Below, piece by piece: positions 28,321-35,704 of a DNA stretch of 64,000 nt. The notes below the pieces were generated by a model that saw only the letters and a program-made list of their open reading frames with translations, made no database searches and was not told where the DNA came from. Within the stretch, counting starts at the first letter, position 1; each line of letters starts with the position of its first letter. Source of the stretch: Rhodococcoides fascians NBRC 12155 = LMG 3623. GTDB lineage: Bacteria; Actinomycetota; Actinomycetes; Mycobacteriales; Mycobacteriaceae. The DNA lies in assembly GCF_001894785.1 (NCBI RefSeq), contig NZ_BCWW01000001.1:930001-994000 (forward strand), in the 5' to 3' direction. The position numbers and the translations under genes were made by a program.

Positions 28321-28623
28321 ATGGTGCGAGGCGCACCCGCCAGGCCGGTCCAACTTCCCGTTCCCAATGCAGATGTCTGGGACTGGCAACTCGACGGTCT
28401 GTGTCGTGGTCTCGACTCGTCCGTGTTCTTCCATCCCGAGGGGGAGCGAGGCCGTGCCCGCGCCACGCGGGAGAGAACCGCCAAGCAGGTCTGCGGTCGC
28501 TGCCCGGTGCTCGAGCAATGCCGTCAGCACGCACTCGAGGCGAACGAGCCGTACGGCGTGTGGGGCGGAATGTCTGCACACGATCGCGCAGACTTCTACC
28601 GCGGAGCGGTTCGTACCGCTTGA
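28321..28623 (+). CDS. WhiB-family iron-sulfur regulator, WhiB3-like
   Basis: 100 residues from ATG 28321, preferred over ATG 28276 because GAGGAG lies eight bases upstream. WhiB proteins carry a redox-sensitive [4Fe-4S] cluster and act with the housekeeping sigma factor. The four ligands are Cys28, Cys58, Cys61 and Cys67; GVWGG (79-83) is the turn before the DNA-contacting tail. The N-terminal segment QLPVPNADVWDWQLDGLCRG and DSSVFFHPEGERGRAR are very like mycobacterial WhiB3, but the basic C-terminal tail is shorter. The last 28 bases overlap the convergent acetyltransferase gene. Confidence 0.9.
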   Translation: MVRGAPARPVQLPVPNADVWDWQLDGLCRGLDSSVFFHPEGERGRARATRERTAKQVCGRCPVLEQCRQHALEANEPYGVWGGMSAHDRADFYRGAVRTA

Positions 28624-29177
28624 TCCTGCAGTACCGGTGCTGCAGAGGCTTCGTAGACGATCTCCAGGCCGTCCTCGTCATCCCATTGCTCACCCACTTC
28701 GATGAACCCGAAGCTCTCGATGAGGGCCAGCGAGGGCGTGTTGTTCGGGCTGACTGTGGCGCGCACACTACGCACGTCCTTGTGTTGCCGTGCAACAGCG
28801 AGAAGGGTTTCTACCGAACGTCGGGCATGGCCTCGTCGACGAAACTCAGGATCGACTCGGTACCCGATCTCCACCATCCCCGTCTCGTCGGGAGCTCCGT
28901 GGAAGCCGGCCACGCCGACTGCCATGGCGACGTTCGGGTCGACCATCAGCCGCGTGATCCACGATGCATCGCCGGGGATGTCGATGATCTGCTTGCTTCT
29001 CCTCCGCCACAGGCTGCGGCATTCGACCCCGGCGAGATAGGGCGAAACACGGTGGTGTGATGCGGGAATCGACTGTCCCTTTGCCAAGGCATGCAGCATC
29101 TCCGCGGGAATTGCGTCCAGGTGAAGTCGTGACAGCTGGGGCTGGGGATGACGCCACGGGGCGCTTGTCATAGTCAT
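28596..29177 (-). CDS. GNAT-family N-acetyltransferase
   Basis: 193 residues. Acetyl-CoA site RVDPEFRRRGHARRSVETLL (R-R-x-G-x-A pattern) followed by VRATVSPNNTPSLALIESFGF, the usual motif A and B of ribosomal-protein-type GNAT enzymes. The first 70 residues look poorly conserved. Convergent with and overlapping the WhiB-like gene. Substrate unknown. Confidence 0.82.
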   Translation of the reverse strand: MTMTSAPWRHPQPQLSRLHLDAIPAEMLHALAKGQSIPASHHRVSPYLAGVECRSLWRRRSKQIIDIPGDASWITRLMVDPNVAMAVGVAGFHGAPDETGMVEIGYRVDPEFRRRGHARRSVETLLAVARQHKDVRSVRATVSPNNTPSLALIESFGFIEVGEQWDDEDGLEIVYEASAAPVLQDQAVRTAPR

Positions 29178-29335
29178 TGGCGAGACCTTTCCACTCTTTC
29201 CGGCCGATCAGCCTTCCTCGATGAGATCGAGCACAACGCCGCTCGAGTCGAAGCCGAAACGGGAGTTGAGCGGCAAGCGATGTGCTTCAGGTTTCAAACT
29301 TTCGATACCTTGGCGAACTATTTTGGCTCAAACCC

Positions 29336-29365
29336 TTGTCTTGGACGTATGTGCCGTTTTATGTT
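29336..29365 (+). promoter_or_regulatory. Possible promoter of the small secreted peptide gene
   Basis: TTGTCT (29336-29341) and TATGTT (29360-29365) are spaced by 18 bases in a stretch of low GC, 48 bases before a start codon with a strong ribosome binding site. Visual match only. The stretch 29178-29335 upstream shows no convincing gene. Confidence 0.35.
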
Positions 29366-29413
29366 CGAAGCGTCCAGAAGCACGAAACAACTCATGTTTC
29401 TCGAGGAGTAAAC

Positions 29414-29644
29414 ATGCAGGTCAGACGAGCTATCGGGGGAGTATTAATCGGGGTTGCCGTTCCCGCACTGGCCATGGCGGGAGTGCAATGAGCCTCGGCT
29501 GAACCTATTCAGCCGCAACCGCAAACGCCCGCTTCTGTCGCCAGGCGCATTCGCCTTCCACTCCACGAAATCGGTTGCGTGGTGGGCAATGACAACGGCC
29601 GATGTGTTGGCGGCGGGGTGTACAAGCGAGAGGATGCGAGATAG
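29414..29644 (+). pseudogene. Small secreted Cys-containing peptide interrupted by an in-frame TGA
   Basis: ATG 29414 has an excellent ribosome binding site (GAGGAG, 29403-29408). It opens a signal peptide (MQVRRAIGGVLIGVAVPALA) that stops at TGA 29489-29491. In the same frame, directly after the stop, reading continues ASAEPIQPQPQTP and on to a TAG at 29642: a signal-peptidase site (ASA/EP) and a mature part of about 45 residues with two cysteines (IGCVVGNDNGRCVGGG). One changed base would restore a 76-residue exported peptide. It is therefore read as a recently inactivated gene; a functional 25-residue peptide or stop readthrough are less likely alternatives. No family recognised. Confidence 0.45.
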
Positions 29645-30012
29645 CAGCACCACTGATCAATTCATCGCAAATTCCTGCCCCGATCAAGGTCGGGTCGCGG
29701 ATACCACAAGGCACCTCGATAGATCGCATCATTGCTGCGCTGGAGCCTCTGGACGGGAAAGTGACGCGTGTGAGCGAGACGTCAGCCCGGATCGACGCCG
29801 GCAACATAGCCGTTTACCGAATGTTGGGAACATCGCTAGCGCTCGGGCGGCGAAACTTGCCAATTGCCGTCTCGATCGATGTCAGGGACCAAAAGCCCTC
29901 AGTTTCAGTGACATTGAGAGACACGATTGCCGTGGTACTCCGTGTGCGGAGTGAGGGTGATGCGCTGAATGAACGCGTCGCGGAGATCAACGAGCTTCTC
30001 AATGTTGTATGA
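29602..30012 (+). CDS. Unrecognised protein
   Basis: Open frame of 136 codons from ATG 29602, in a different frame from the preceding peptide and overlapping its end by 43 bases. The first 20 residues are doubtful (no ribosome binding site for ATG 29602). From about residue 28 the sequence (IKVGSRIPQGTSIDRIIAAL, GNIAVYRMLGTSLALG, LRDTIAVVLRVRSEGDALN) has the alternation of a folded alpha/beta domain and is free of low complexity. Base composition is lower in GC than neighbours. No signal peptide or membrane helix. No function can be proposed. Confidence 0.4.
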   Translation: MCWRRGVQARGCEIAAPLINSSQIPAPIKVGSRIPQGTSIDRIIAALEPLDGKVTRVSETSARIDAGNIAVYRMLGTSLALGRRNLPIAVSIDVRDQKPSVSVTLRDTIAVVLRVRSEGDALNERVAEINELLNVV

Positions 30013-30385
30013 CTTCCGATTCCGCGGTACTGCGAGCTACTGATCTCACAATATCGGTGGCGGATCGCGCACTAGGGCAGTGTCTCCATTGCGTTGCTCG
30101 ACGCTCAGTCGCAGGGGTCCATCCCGGCGTTGTGCTCCTTGGTGGCCATAATGGTTCTGCTTCCAGCTGGATACATGGTCCGAATGTGAAAAGGTGGGGC
30201 GACGGAGGCGCAGACTGGAAGCGGATTGCCTCGTTATCATCGAGCGTTCACTCGTCCGAGCCGTGATCGGAAGTATCGAGGTGGAGTGCAGCACACGGTG
30301 CCGGACGTGACCTGCGCACTGGATTCGGGGCCACCAGCGTGCTCGTCGCCGAACCTGTCGGTGGGCTCGTGTTTCATGACGACCC
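30013..30385. other. 373-base stretch without a supported gene
   Basis: Lower-GC sequence with only weak open frames. One starting at 30009 overlaps the previous stop (ATGA) but its product looks random. An inverted repeat TTCATG-ACGACC-CATGAA (30373-30390) overlaps the start codon of the DUF2637 gene and could be an operator. Confidence 0.4.
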
Positions 30386-31105
30386 ATGAACAAGGTCCTG
30401 CGTGCGACGCTCGTCAGTGCGGTCGTCATCACCACCGTCATCGGAATTGCGTCGTTCGTGCTGAGTTTTGCCGCACTGTGGGATCTCGCCACGATGGCGG
30501 GCGTCCCGCGTTCGCTGTCGTGGCTGTGGCCCGTGATCGTCGACGGCACCATCCTGCAGGCCACGATCTCCGTCATCGCGCTTGCTCAATTCGAGGAACA
30601 ACGCAGTGGTCGACGCTTTTTCTGGGGCGTGTTGATCACGGCAGCTCTGGTCAGTATCGGCGCAAATGCCATGCACGCCTTCATTTCCGACGCCGGAACA
30701 CTGCATCCGGCGCTGTCGGCGGCCATCGCGACGGTCGCCCCGGTCAGTCTGTTGGCCGCGACCCACGGACTCGGCATCCTGGTCCGAGTGCCGGCCGAAC
30801 TGCCGAACAATCCAGAGATCCCGGACGACGCCCGAAGCCTCACGCAGGCAGACGACGACACCGTGGCCGCCGACGTGGTGCCGCTGCAGACCGGGATCGA
30901 ACCGAGACCGGAACTGGCTGAGCCCGCGTCTGCTGTGTCATCCACCCCGGTACCGGCCGCACCCGTCGAGGACGTTCGTCGCGAGGTGCCGGCGCGCGAT
31001 ATTCCGTTCACGTCCGTGCGCACGGTCGAACCATTGGACGACGTCGATCGCTGGATTCTCGACGAAGAACGGGTGGACGATCTCTATCCCGTCGACGCTC
31101 CGTGA
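30386..31105 (+). CDS. DUF2637 membrane protein
   Basis: 239 residues. Four membrane helices in the first 130 residues (VLRATLVSAVVITTVIGIAS; SLSWLWPVIVDGTILQATIS; FFWGVLITAALVSIGANAMH; and ALSAAIATVAPVSLLAATHG) match DUF2637, a family common in actinobacterial plasmids and integrative elements as well as chromosomes. The remaining 105 residues are acidic, Pro-rich and cytoplasmic. The GVPRSLSWLWPVIVDG segment is the family's most conserved part. No conjugation or integrase genes are nearby. Function unknown. Confidence 0.82.
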   Translation: MNKVLRATLVSAVVITTVIGIASFVLSFAALWDLATMAGVPRSLSWLWPVIVDGTILQATISVIALAQFEEQRSGRRFFWGVLITAALVSIGANAMHAFISDAGTLHPALSAAIATVAPVSLLAATHGLGILVRVPAELPNNPEIPDDARSLTQADDDTVAADVVPLQTGIEPRPELAEPASAVSSTPVPAAPVEDVRREVPARDIPFTSVRTVEPLDDVDRWILDEERVDDLYPVDAP

Positions 31106-31127
31106 CATCCGGTGGCACCATCGAGTG

Positions 31128-31640
31128 ATGAGCCAGAATCTGCCGAGATCCGTAGTTCCCGAGAAGCCGAAGCCGGGTCAGGAGTCGGTGTGGGATTACC
31201 CCCGTCCACCGAAGCTCGAGTCCTCCAACCGTTCGCTGGTCGTCCGGCTCGGCGGCGAGGTGGTCGCGCGCACCACCGCCGCGTACCGAGTGCTCGAAAC
31301 CAGCCATCCGCCCACCTGGTACATCTCGCCCGCAGACGTGGTTCCGGGTGCGTTGACGCCGTCCGAGGCCCGGTCGACGCATTGCGAATGGAAAGGCGCG
31401 GCGACGTACTGGGACGTGCACGGCGGCGACGCCGTCGCCCCGGCCGCGGGGTGGAGCTACGAGAACCCGACACCGCGGTTCGCCGAGATCGCCGGCTACC
31501 TCGCGTTCTCACCCAGCCGACTCGACTGCGAAATCGACGGCGAGGCGGTCCGGCCGCAAGAAGGCGGTTTCTACGAGGGCTGGATCACCGACGACGTGGT
31601 CGGCCCGTTCAAGGGCATTCCAGGCTCCTACGGCTGGTGA
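31128..31640 (+). CDS. DUF427 domain protein
   Basis: 170 residues from ATG 31128. DUF427 proteins are small beta-barrel cytosolic proteins; the marker segments are VVRLGGEVVARTTAAYRVLET, PTWYISPADV, STHCEWKGAATYWDV and the late FSPSRLDCEIDGE. The family has no agreed function. The start is 22 bases after the DUF2637 stop, so the two may be co-transcribed. It converges on the propeller lipoprotein with four bases between stops. Confidence 0.88.
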   Translation: MSQNLPRSVVPEKPKPGQESVWDYPRPPKLESSNRSLVVRLGGEVVARTTAAYRVLETSHPPTWYISPADVVPGALTPSEARSTHCEWKGAATYWDVHGGDAVAPAAGWSYENPTPRFAEIAGYLAFSPSRLDCEIDGEAVRPQEGGFYEGWITDDVVGPFKGIPGSYGW

Positions 31641-31644
31641 TCAC

Positions 31645-32694
31645 TCACCCCGCGGGTAGCTCGGCGCGGGGGATGATCTGAATCGAACTCGTTGCGCCGG
31701 GGTCGCTGCCGGTCACCAGAACGTCCCCGGTGCGCGGGTCCACGGCAACAGAGTTGGCCTGTGTCACGGTCGGGACGTCGCCCAGGATTCGCGGTGCGGA
31801 GACGTCCGAAACATCTACCACGCGCAACAGATTCGACGCGGTCAACGTCACGAACAGCAGTGCCCGGTCGCGGTCGACGGCAAGTCCATACGGATTACCC
31901 GGGGCCTCGATCGACGCGGTCTGGCGGATACTCCCCGCAGCGTCGACCGAAGCGAGAAGAACGGTCCCGCCGTCGGTATCGGCGAACCCGGCTGTTGTCT
32001 CGTTCACCGTCACGGCGTGGGTCAGCTTGACGCCGATCGGGGCCTGCGCCACCTCCCGCTGGGTCGCGCCGTCGTAGACCCACACACCGTTGCCCTGCAC
32101 GTCTGCGACGGCGGCGTACGGGCCGAGAGCGGCAGCGCCACCGGGCTGGACCGGGCCCGGCGGTAGCTCCGACACGACCGATCCCTCGCGCAGGAAGATC
32201 ACCCCGCCGCCCATCTCGTTGGTGGCCACGATCGTGCCGCCGGAGGTGAGCACCGCGTCGTGCGGCTGCCGTCCGACACCCGTGGCCGTGGACAGGATCG
32301 CGCCGTCGTTGAGCGCCACTTCGAGTAGTTCGTCACTGCCTTCGAGCGGGGCCAGGACCGGGCCGTCGGGACCTGCCAGCGAAAGATGCCGGGGTGCGCC
32401 CGTCGTCGGGACCATCTGCCGGACGGCACCCGTCGCCGCGTCGAACAGCACCACGCCGTCGGGCTCGCGTACTCCGGCGGCGGCGATGCCCGACGTCCCC
32501 ACGACGATGCCCTCGGGAGCCCCGGGGAGCGGAACGACAGTTCCGACGGGATCGGCAGAATCGGGTGCCTGGGCGGGTTCGGCTGCCGGAGTTGTTGCCG
32601 GCGTGGTTGCGGGCGAGGGGGATTCGTCAGGGGCAGAAGAGCACCCCACGAGCAGGAGGCACGTGACCGTCGCCGCGGCGAGAGCGGTTTTCAC
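31645..32694 (-). CDS. Beta-propeller lipoprotein (YncE/NHL-like)
   Basis: 349 residues from GTG 32694. Lipoprotein signal ends CLLLVGC (Cys18 lipidated), then a Pro/Ala/Thr linker of about 35 residues and repeating blades such as GVGRQPHDAVLTSGGTIVAT, APGNPYGLAVDRDRALLFVT and TQANSVAVDPRTGDVLVTGS, as in YncE/SMP-30-like propellers. The start overlaps the bluB stop (GTGA), giving a three-gene coupled operon with the GGDEF-EAL gene. Ligand unknown. Confidence 0.85.
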   Translation of the reverse strand: MKTALAAATVTCLLLVGCSSAPDESPSPATTPATTPAAEPAQAPDSADPVGTVVPLPGAPEGIVVGTSGIAAAGVREPDGVVLFDAATGAVRQMVPTTGAPRHLSLAGPDGPVLAPLEGSDELLEVALNDGAILSTATGVGRQPHDAVLTSGGTIVATNEMGGGVIFLREGSVVSELPPGPVQPGGAAALGPYAAVADVQGNGVWVYDGATQREVAQAPIGVKLTHAVTVNETTAGFADTDGGTVLLASVDAAGSIRQTASIEAPGNPYGLAVDRDRALLFVTLTASNLLRVVDVSDVSAPRILGDVPTVTQANSVAVDPRTGDVLVTGSDPGATSSIQIIPRAELPAG

Positions 32695-33329
32695 GATCGG
32701 CGGTACTGCTCGAAGTGCAGGGCATCGTCCAGTGGACGCCCCGTGCGCCAGCCGAATCGCTCGAGATCCGGTACCTCCTGGAACGACTCGACCGGGCCCA
32801 CACACAACCATGCGATCGGACGCACCGGGGCGGGGATGTCGAGCAGTTCGGTGAGGTACGCCTCGTCGTAGAACGACACCCAGCCGACCCCGACGTTCTC
32901 GGCTATCGCTGCGAGCCAGAGGTTTTCGATGGCCAGTACTGCCGAGAACAATCCGGTGTCGTCGACGGTGTCGCGGCCGAGGACGTGCGGGCCTCCCCGG
33001 TTCGGGTCGTACGTGACCACCACTCCGGTGCCGCTGGTCTCGATCCCTTCGATACGGATGGGGTCGAACGTCTGTCGGCGCTCGGAGTCGAGCTTGTTCG
33101 CGAAGTCCTGTCGGCAGTCGGCGACGTGTGCGGCGAAGGCGCTCAACGTGTCGGGTTTGCGGACCACTATGAAATCCCAGGGCTGGGTGTTACCGACGCT
33201 CGGTGCCTGATGCGCTGCGCCGAGGATGCGGCGCAAGGTGTCGTCGTCGACGACGGTTCCGTCGAACTCGGCTCGCACGTCGCGGCGAGATCGAATGGCC
33301 GCGTATACCGACAGTGTGGCTTCGGTCAT
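32691..33329 (-). CDS. bluB: 5,6-dimethylbenzimidazole synthase BluB
   Basis: 212 residues from ATG 33329. BluB breaks down reduced FMN with oxygen to give 5,6-dimethylbenzimidazole, the lower ligand of cobalamin. The nitroreductase-like fold with BluB-specific motifs is complete: SRRDVRAEF, AAHQAPSVGNTQPWDF, RGGPHVLGRDT, GVGWVSFYDE (with the catalytic Ser) and PDLERFGWRTGRPL. This separates it from ordinary nitroreductases. Its ATG overlaps the stop of the GGDEF-EAL gene by four bases. No other cobalamin gene or B12 riboswitch is in the window. Confidence 0.92.
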   Translation of the reverse strand: MTEATLSVYAAIRSRRDVRAEFDGTVVDDDTLRRILGAAHQAPSVGNTQPWDFIVVRKPDTLSAFAAHVADCRQDFANKLDSERRQTFDPIRIEGIETSGTGVVVTYDPNRGGPHVLGRDTVDDTGLFSAVLAIENLWLAAIAENVGVGWVSFYDEAYLTELLDIPAPVRPIAWLCVGPVESFQEVPDLERFGWRTGRPLDDALHFEQYRRS

Positions 33330-35599
33330 GATATCCGTTCTCCGATAACAGTTTTCAGGTTCTCGTTCAGTTCGTCGACGAGGGCGGGCAGGTGCTCGCC
33401 GGGGGTGGGGCGGCCCAGATGGAAGCCCTGCGCCCGTCCGCATCGCAGCTCACGCAACACCGATACCGTCCTTTCGTCCTCCACGCCCTCTGCGGTCACC
33501 GACAGCCCCAGTGTGCGCGCCAGTTCGATGGTCGAGCGAACGATGGCGGCGTGAGTGGCGTTGTGCGACATTCCGCTGACGAACGTTCGATCTATCTTGA
33601 GTTCCTGGACCGGGAGGCGCTCGATGTAGGCCAGAGAACTGTAGCCCGTGCCGTAATCGTCGATGGCGACCTGCACTCCCATGGCGTGCAGACCGGCCAG
33701 CACCTCGGTGGCACCGGCGGGGTCGGTCATCGCGGAGCTCTCGGTCACCTCCAAGGTCAACTGCTCAGCAGGACAATCGAACTCGGACAGGACCCGGGAC
33801 ACGTGGAAGATCAGGCTGTCGTCGAACAGGTTTCGGGTGGAGATGTTGACGGCCATGCGCAGGTGCAGGCCCGATGCCGCCCATCGCTGTCGTTCCGCCA
33901 GGGCTTGCTCGAGAACGTAGCGGGTCAGTGGGCGGATCAGTCCGGTGTGCTCGGCCGTGGGCAGAAATGCGCTGGGAGAGAGAATGTCTCCGCTCGGGTG
34001 GTGCCAACGCAGCAGGGCTTCGACCCCCACCACGGTCATCGAGTCCAGGTCGACCTGGGGCTGATAGCGCAGTCTCAGTTGATCCGACGCGAGGGCGGCG
34101 GTGAGCTCGCCCAGCATGATCAACTGCTCGCTCTTGTCCCGGTCCATGGACCGGTCGTAGTACGCGACGCGCGATTGCACGGTCTTCGCGGCCTGCACGG
34201 CGAGGTCGGCGCGTTGCACCAGACGGTCGGGTGTGGCGTCGTCCTCGGCGACGCGCGCCGGGGCGTTCGTCGCTACCCCCACGCTCGCTTCGATGAGCAA
34301 CGACATGTTGCCCACCTCGAACGGCGTCGAGAATTGTTCCAGTATGTCGCGGGCGAGGGCCGCGGGATCCATCGAATCCGACTCACCGCACAGCGCGAAT
34401 TCGTCACCGGCCAAGCGTGCCAACAGGATCGCGTCATCGCCCACCGTGCGCAGACGGGTGGCGACGGCGGCCAGCACCTGATCTCCGAGGCCCCGTCCGA
34501 ACGTGTCGTTGATTTCGGTGAAGCGGTCGATGTCGACCGTCAGCAATGTCGATTCACCGGCGTTGCCGTAGATCCGGTGTTCGAGGGCGCGCAGATTGGC
34601 CAGCCCGGTGAGGTGGTCGGTGTCGGCGACGGCGCGGAGCTGAACGGTCTGGATGTGCAGCAGCCGCAGCAGGTCGGTGATGCGCAGGATCACCAGGACC
34701 ACCAGAATGCCCGCGCACAGCATGACCGCCCATCCCCATTGTGCGATCGGCTTCTCGCGCACGACTTCGACGACCATCACGGCGGGGGCGGTGAGCGTGG
34801 CGGCGGTCAGCACGACGACGGACGGTGTGGTGAACGACGCCATCAGGTGGGCGTCGGATTCGATGGTGGGGCTGGTGATTCTCCGCATCGACGGGTGGAG
34901 TGCGGCGACGCCGATGAGCACGTAGGACAGCGTCCACCCCGCGTCGAGCAGCGAGCGGTCGGCCGAGGAATCGGACACGATGGAGAAGTTGTTGGCGGTG
35001 TCGGTGACGACGAGCAGGACCACCGCCGCGGTGAGCAGTCGGTAGGACAGTGCCCGCCACTGACGAGAGCCGACGAAGTGGGCGAGCAACCCGAGCAGAA
35101 AGATGTCCATCGCGGGATAGGCGACGTCGACCAGCCCGGCAACGCCGGAGATACCGTCCCCGTCCAGCGATGGTTGGACCGCAAAAACCCAGGTGAGCAG
35201 TGCGAATGCGACCATGACGATAGCGCTGTTGGCGATGTGGCCGCGTTCGCTCGCCCGCCACTTGTGCCGGACCAGCAGGAACAGTCCGAAACCGTAGATC
35301 GGGTAGCCGACGAGGTAGAGCGCGTCGGCGAGGGACGGATAAGGCACGACGCCCCCGCCGGCGTGAAGCCACTCGTAGACGATGTCGCCGAGCACCCACA
35401 CCGCGGTGCCCGCGGCGATGCTCCACCAGGCGGTTCGGTTGCGCGGACGGTTCAGTCTCGTTCCCACGATCGTGGCGGCGACGGCGGACGCCCCGACCAC
35501 GACGAAGATCGATTGCGACCAGACGGAGTCGGGCACCGCGAAGTAGGCGATGCAGCCGAGTACGCCGAGTGCTCCGTACCACCGCCACCAGGCCGTCAC
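33326..35599 (-). CDS. Membrane GGDEF-EAL protein (c-di-GMP turnover), AGDEF motif
   Basis: 757 residues from GTG 35599 (GGAG seven to ten bases upstream). About nine or ten membrane segments in the first 300 residues, then GGDEF and EAL domains. The cyclase motif reads AGDEF (residues 397-401) with both acidic residues kept, so cyclase activity is plausible; the preceding VDIDRFTEINDTFG is normal. The EAL domain is complete: EALLRW (from 527), NISTRN, EVTES, DDYGTGYSS, KIDRTFV, AEGVED and QGFHLGRP. The layout parallels the protein at 2320-4614. First gene of a coupled operon with bluB and a lipoprotein. Confidence 0.9.
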   Translation of the reverse strand: MTAWWRWYGALGVLGCIAYFAVPDSVWSQSIFVVVGASAVAATIVGTRLNRPRNRTAWWSIAAGTAVWVLGDIVYEWLHAGGGVVPYPSLADALYLVGYPIYGFGLFLLVRHKWRASERGHIANSAIVMVAFALLTWVFAVQPSLDGDGISGVAGLVDVAYPAMDIFLLGLLAHFVGSRQWRALSYRLLTAAVVLLVVTDTANNFSIVSDSSADRSLLDAGWTLSYVLIGVAALHPSMRRITSPTIESDAHLMASFTTPSVVVLTAATLTAPAVMVVEVVREKPIAQWGWAVMLCAGILVVLVILRITDLLRLLHIQTVQLRAVADTDHLTGLANLRALEHRIYGNAGESTLLTVDIDRFTEINDTFGRGLGDQVLAAVATRLRTVGDDAILLARLAGDEFALCGESDSMDPAALARDILEQFSTPFEVGNMSLLIEASVGVATNAPARVAEDDATPDRLVQRADLAVQAAKTVQSRVAYYDRSMDRDKSEQLIMLGELTAALASDQLRLRYQPQVDLDSMTVVGVEALLRWHHPSGDILSPSAFLPTAEHTGLIRPLTRYVLEQALAERQRWAASGLHLRMAVNISTRNLFDDSLIFHVSRVLSEFDCPAEQLTLEVTESSAMTDPAGATEVLAGLHAMGVQVAIDDYGTGYSSLAYIERLPVQELKIDRTFVSGMSHNATHAAIVRSTIELARTLGLSVTAEGVEDERTVSVLRELRCGRAQGFHLGRPTPGEHLPALVDELNENLKTVIGERIS

Positions 35600-35650
35600 A
35601 GTTGTCTCCAGCCGTTCGCGTGATCCGACGACTCAACAATGGCACATCAG

Positions 35651-35664
35651 GTGACCTGGGTCAC
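35651..35664. promoter_or_regulatory. Palindromic operator candidate, GGDEF-EAL / dinB divergent region
   Basis: GTGACC-TG-GGTCAC, a perfect 6-2-6 inverted repeat 52 bases before the GGDEF-EAL start. No SOS (LexA) box of the mycobacterial type was seen in this gap. Confidence 0.4.
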
Positions 35665-35704
35665 TTTCTCGGGGTGTTTTTCGGGCTCGATGCAGGTAAC
35701 GGGG

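Noticed and set aside
29148..29411. An 87-codon open frame before the secreted peptide
   Set aside because: No ribosome binding site, no protein-like pattern, and it covers the probable promoter.
30009..30266. An 85-codon frame coupled by ATGA to the unknown 136-codon frame
   Set aside because: The overlap is suggestive but the product looks random, and codon choice is unlike that of the surrounding genes.
28321..31105. Prophage or integrative element around the WhiB, secreted-peptide and DUF2637 genes
   Set aside because: GC is lower and DUF2637 is often on mobile DNA, but there is no integrase, relaxase, tRNA target or direct repeat at the borders.
33392..35623. A 743-codon open frame opposite the second GGDEF-EAL gene
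   Set aside because: Product is rich in His, Arg, Gln and Asp without pattern; the minus strand encodes two well-recognised domains.
32691..35650. Cobalamin riboswitch for bluB
   Set aside because: bluB has no leader of its own because it overlaps the upstream gene, and no B12-box-like sequence was seen before the operon.
35600..35704. LexA (SOS) box for dinB
   Set aside because: No TCGAAC-N4-GTTCGA-like sequence is present in the gap.
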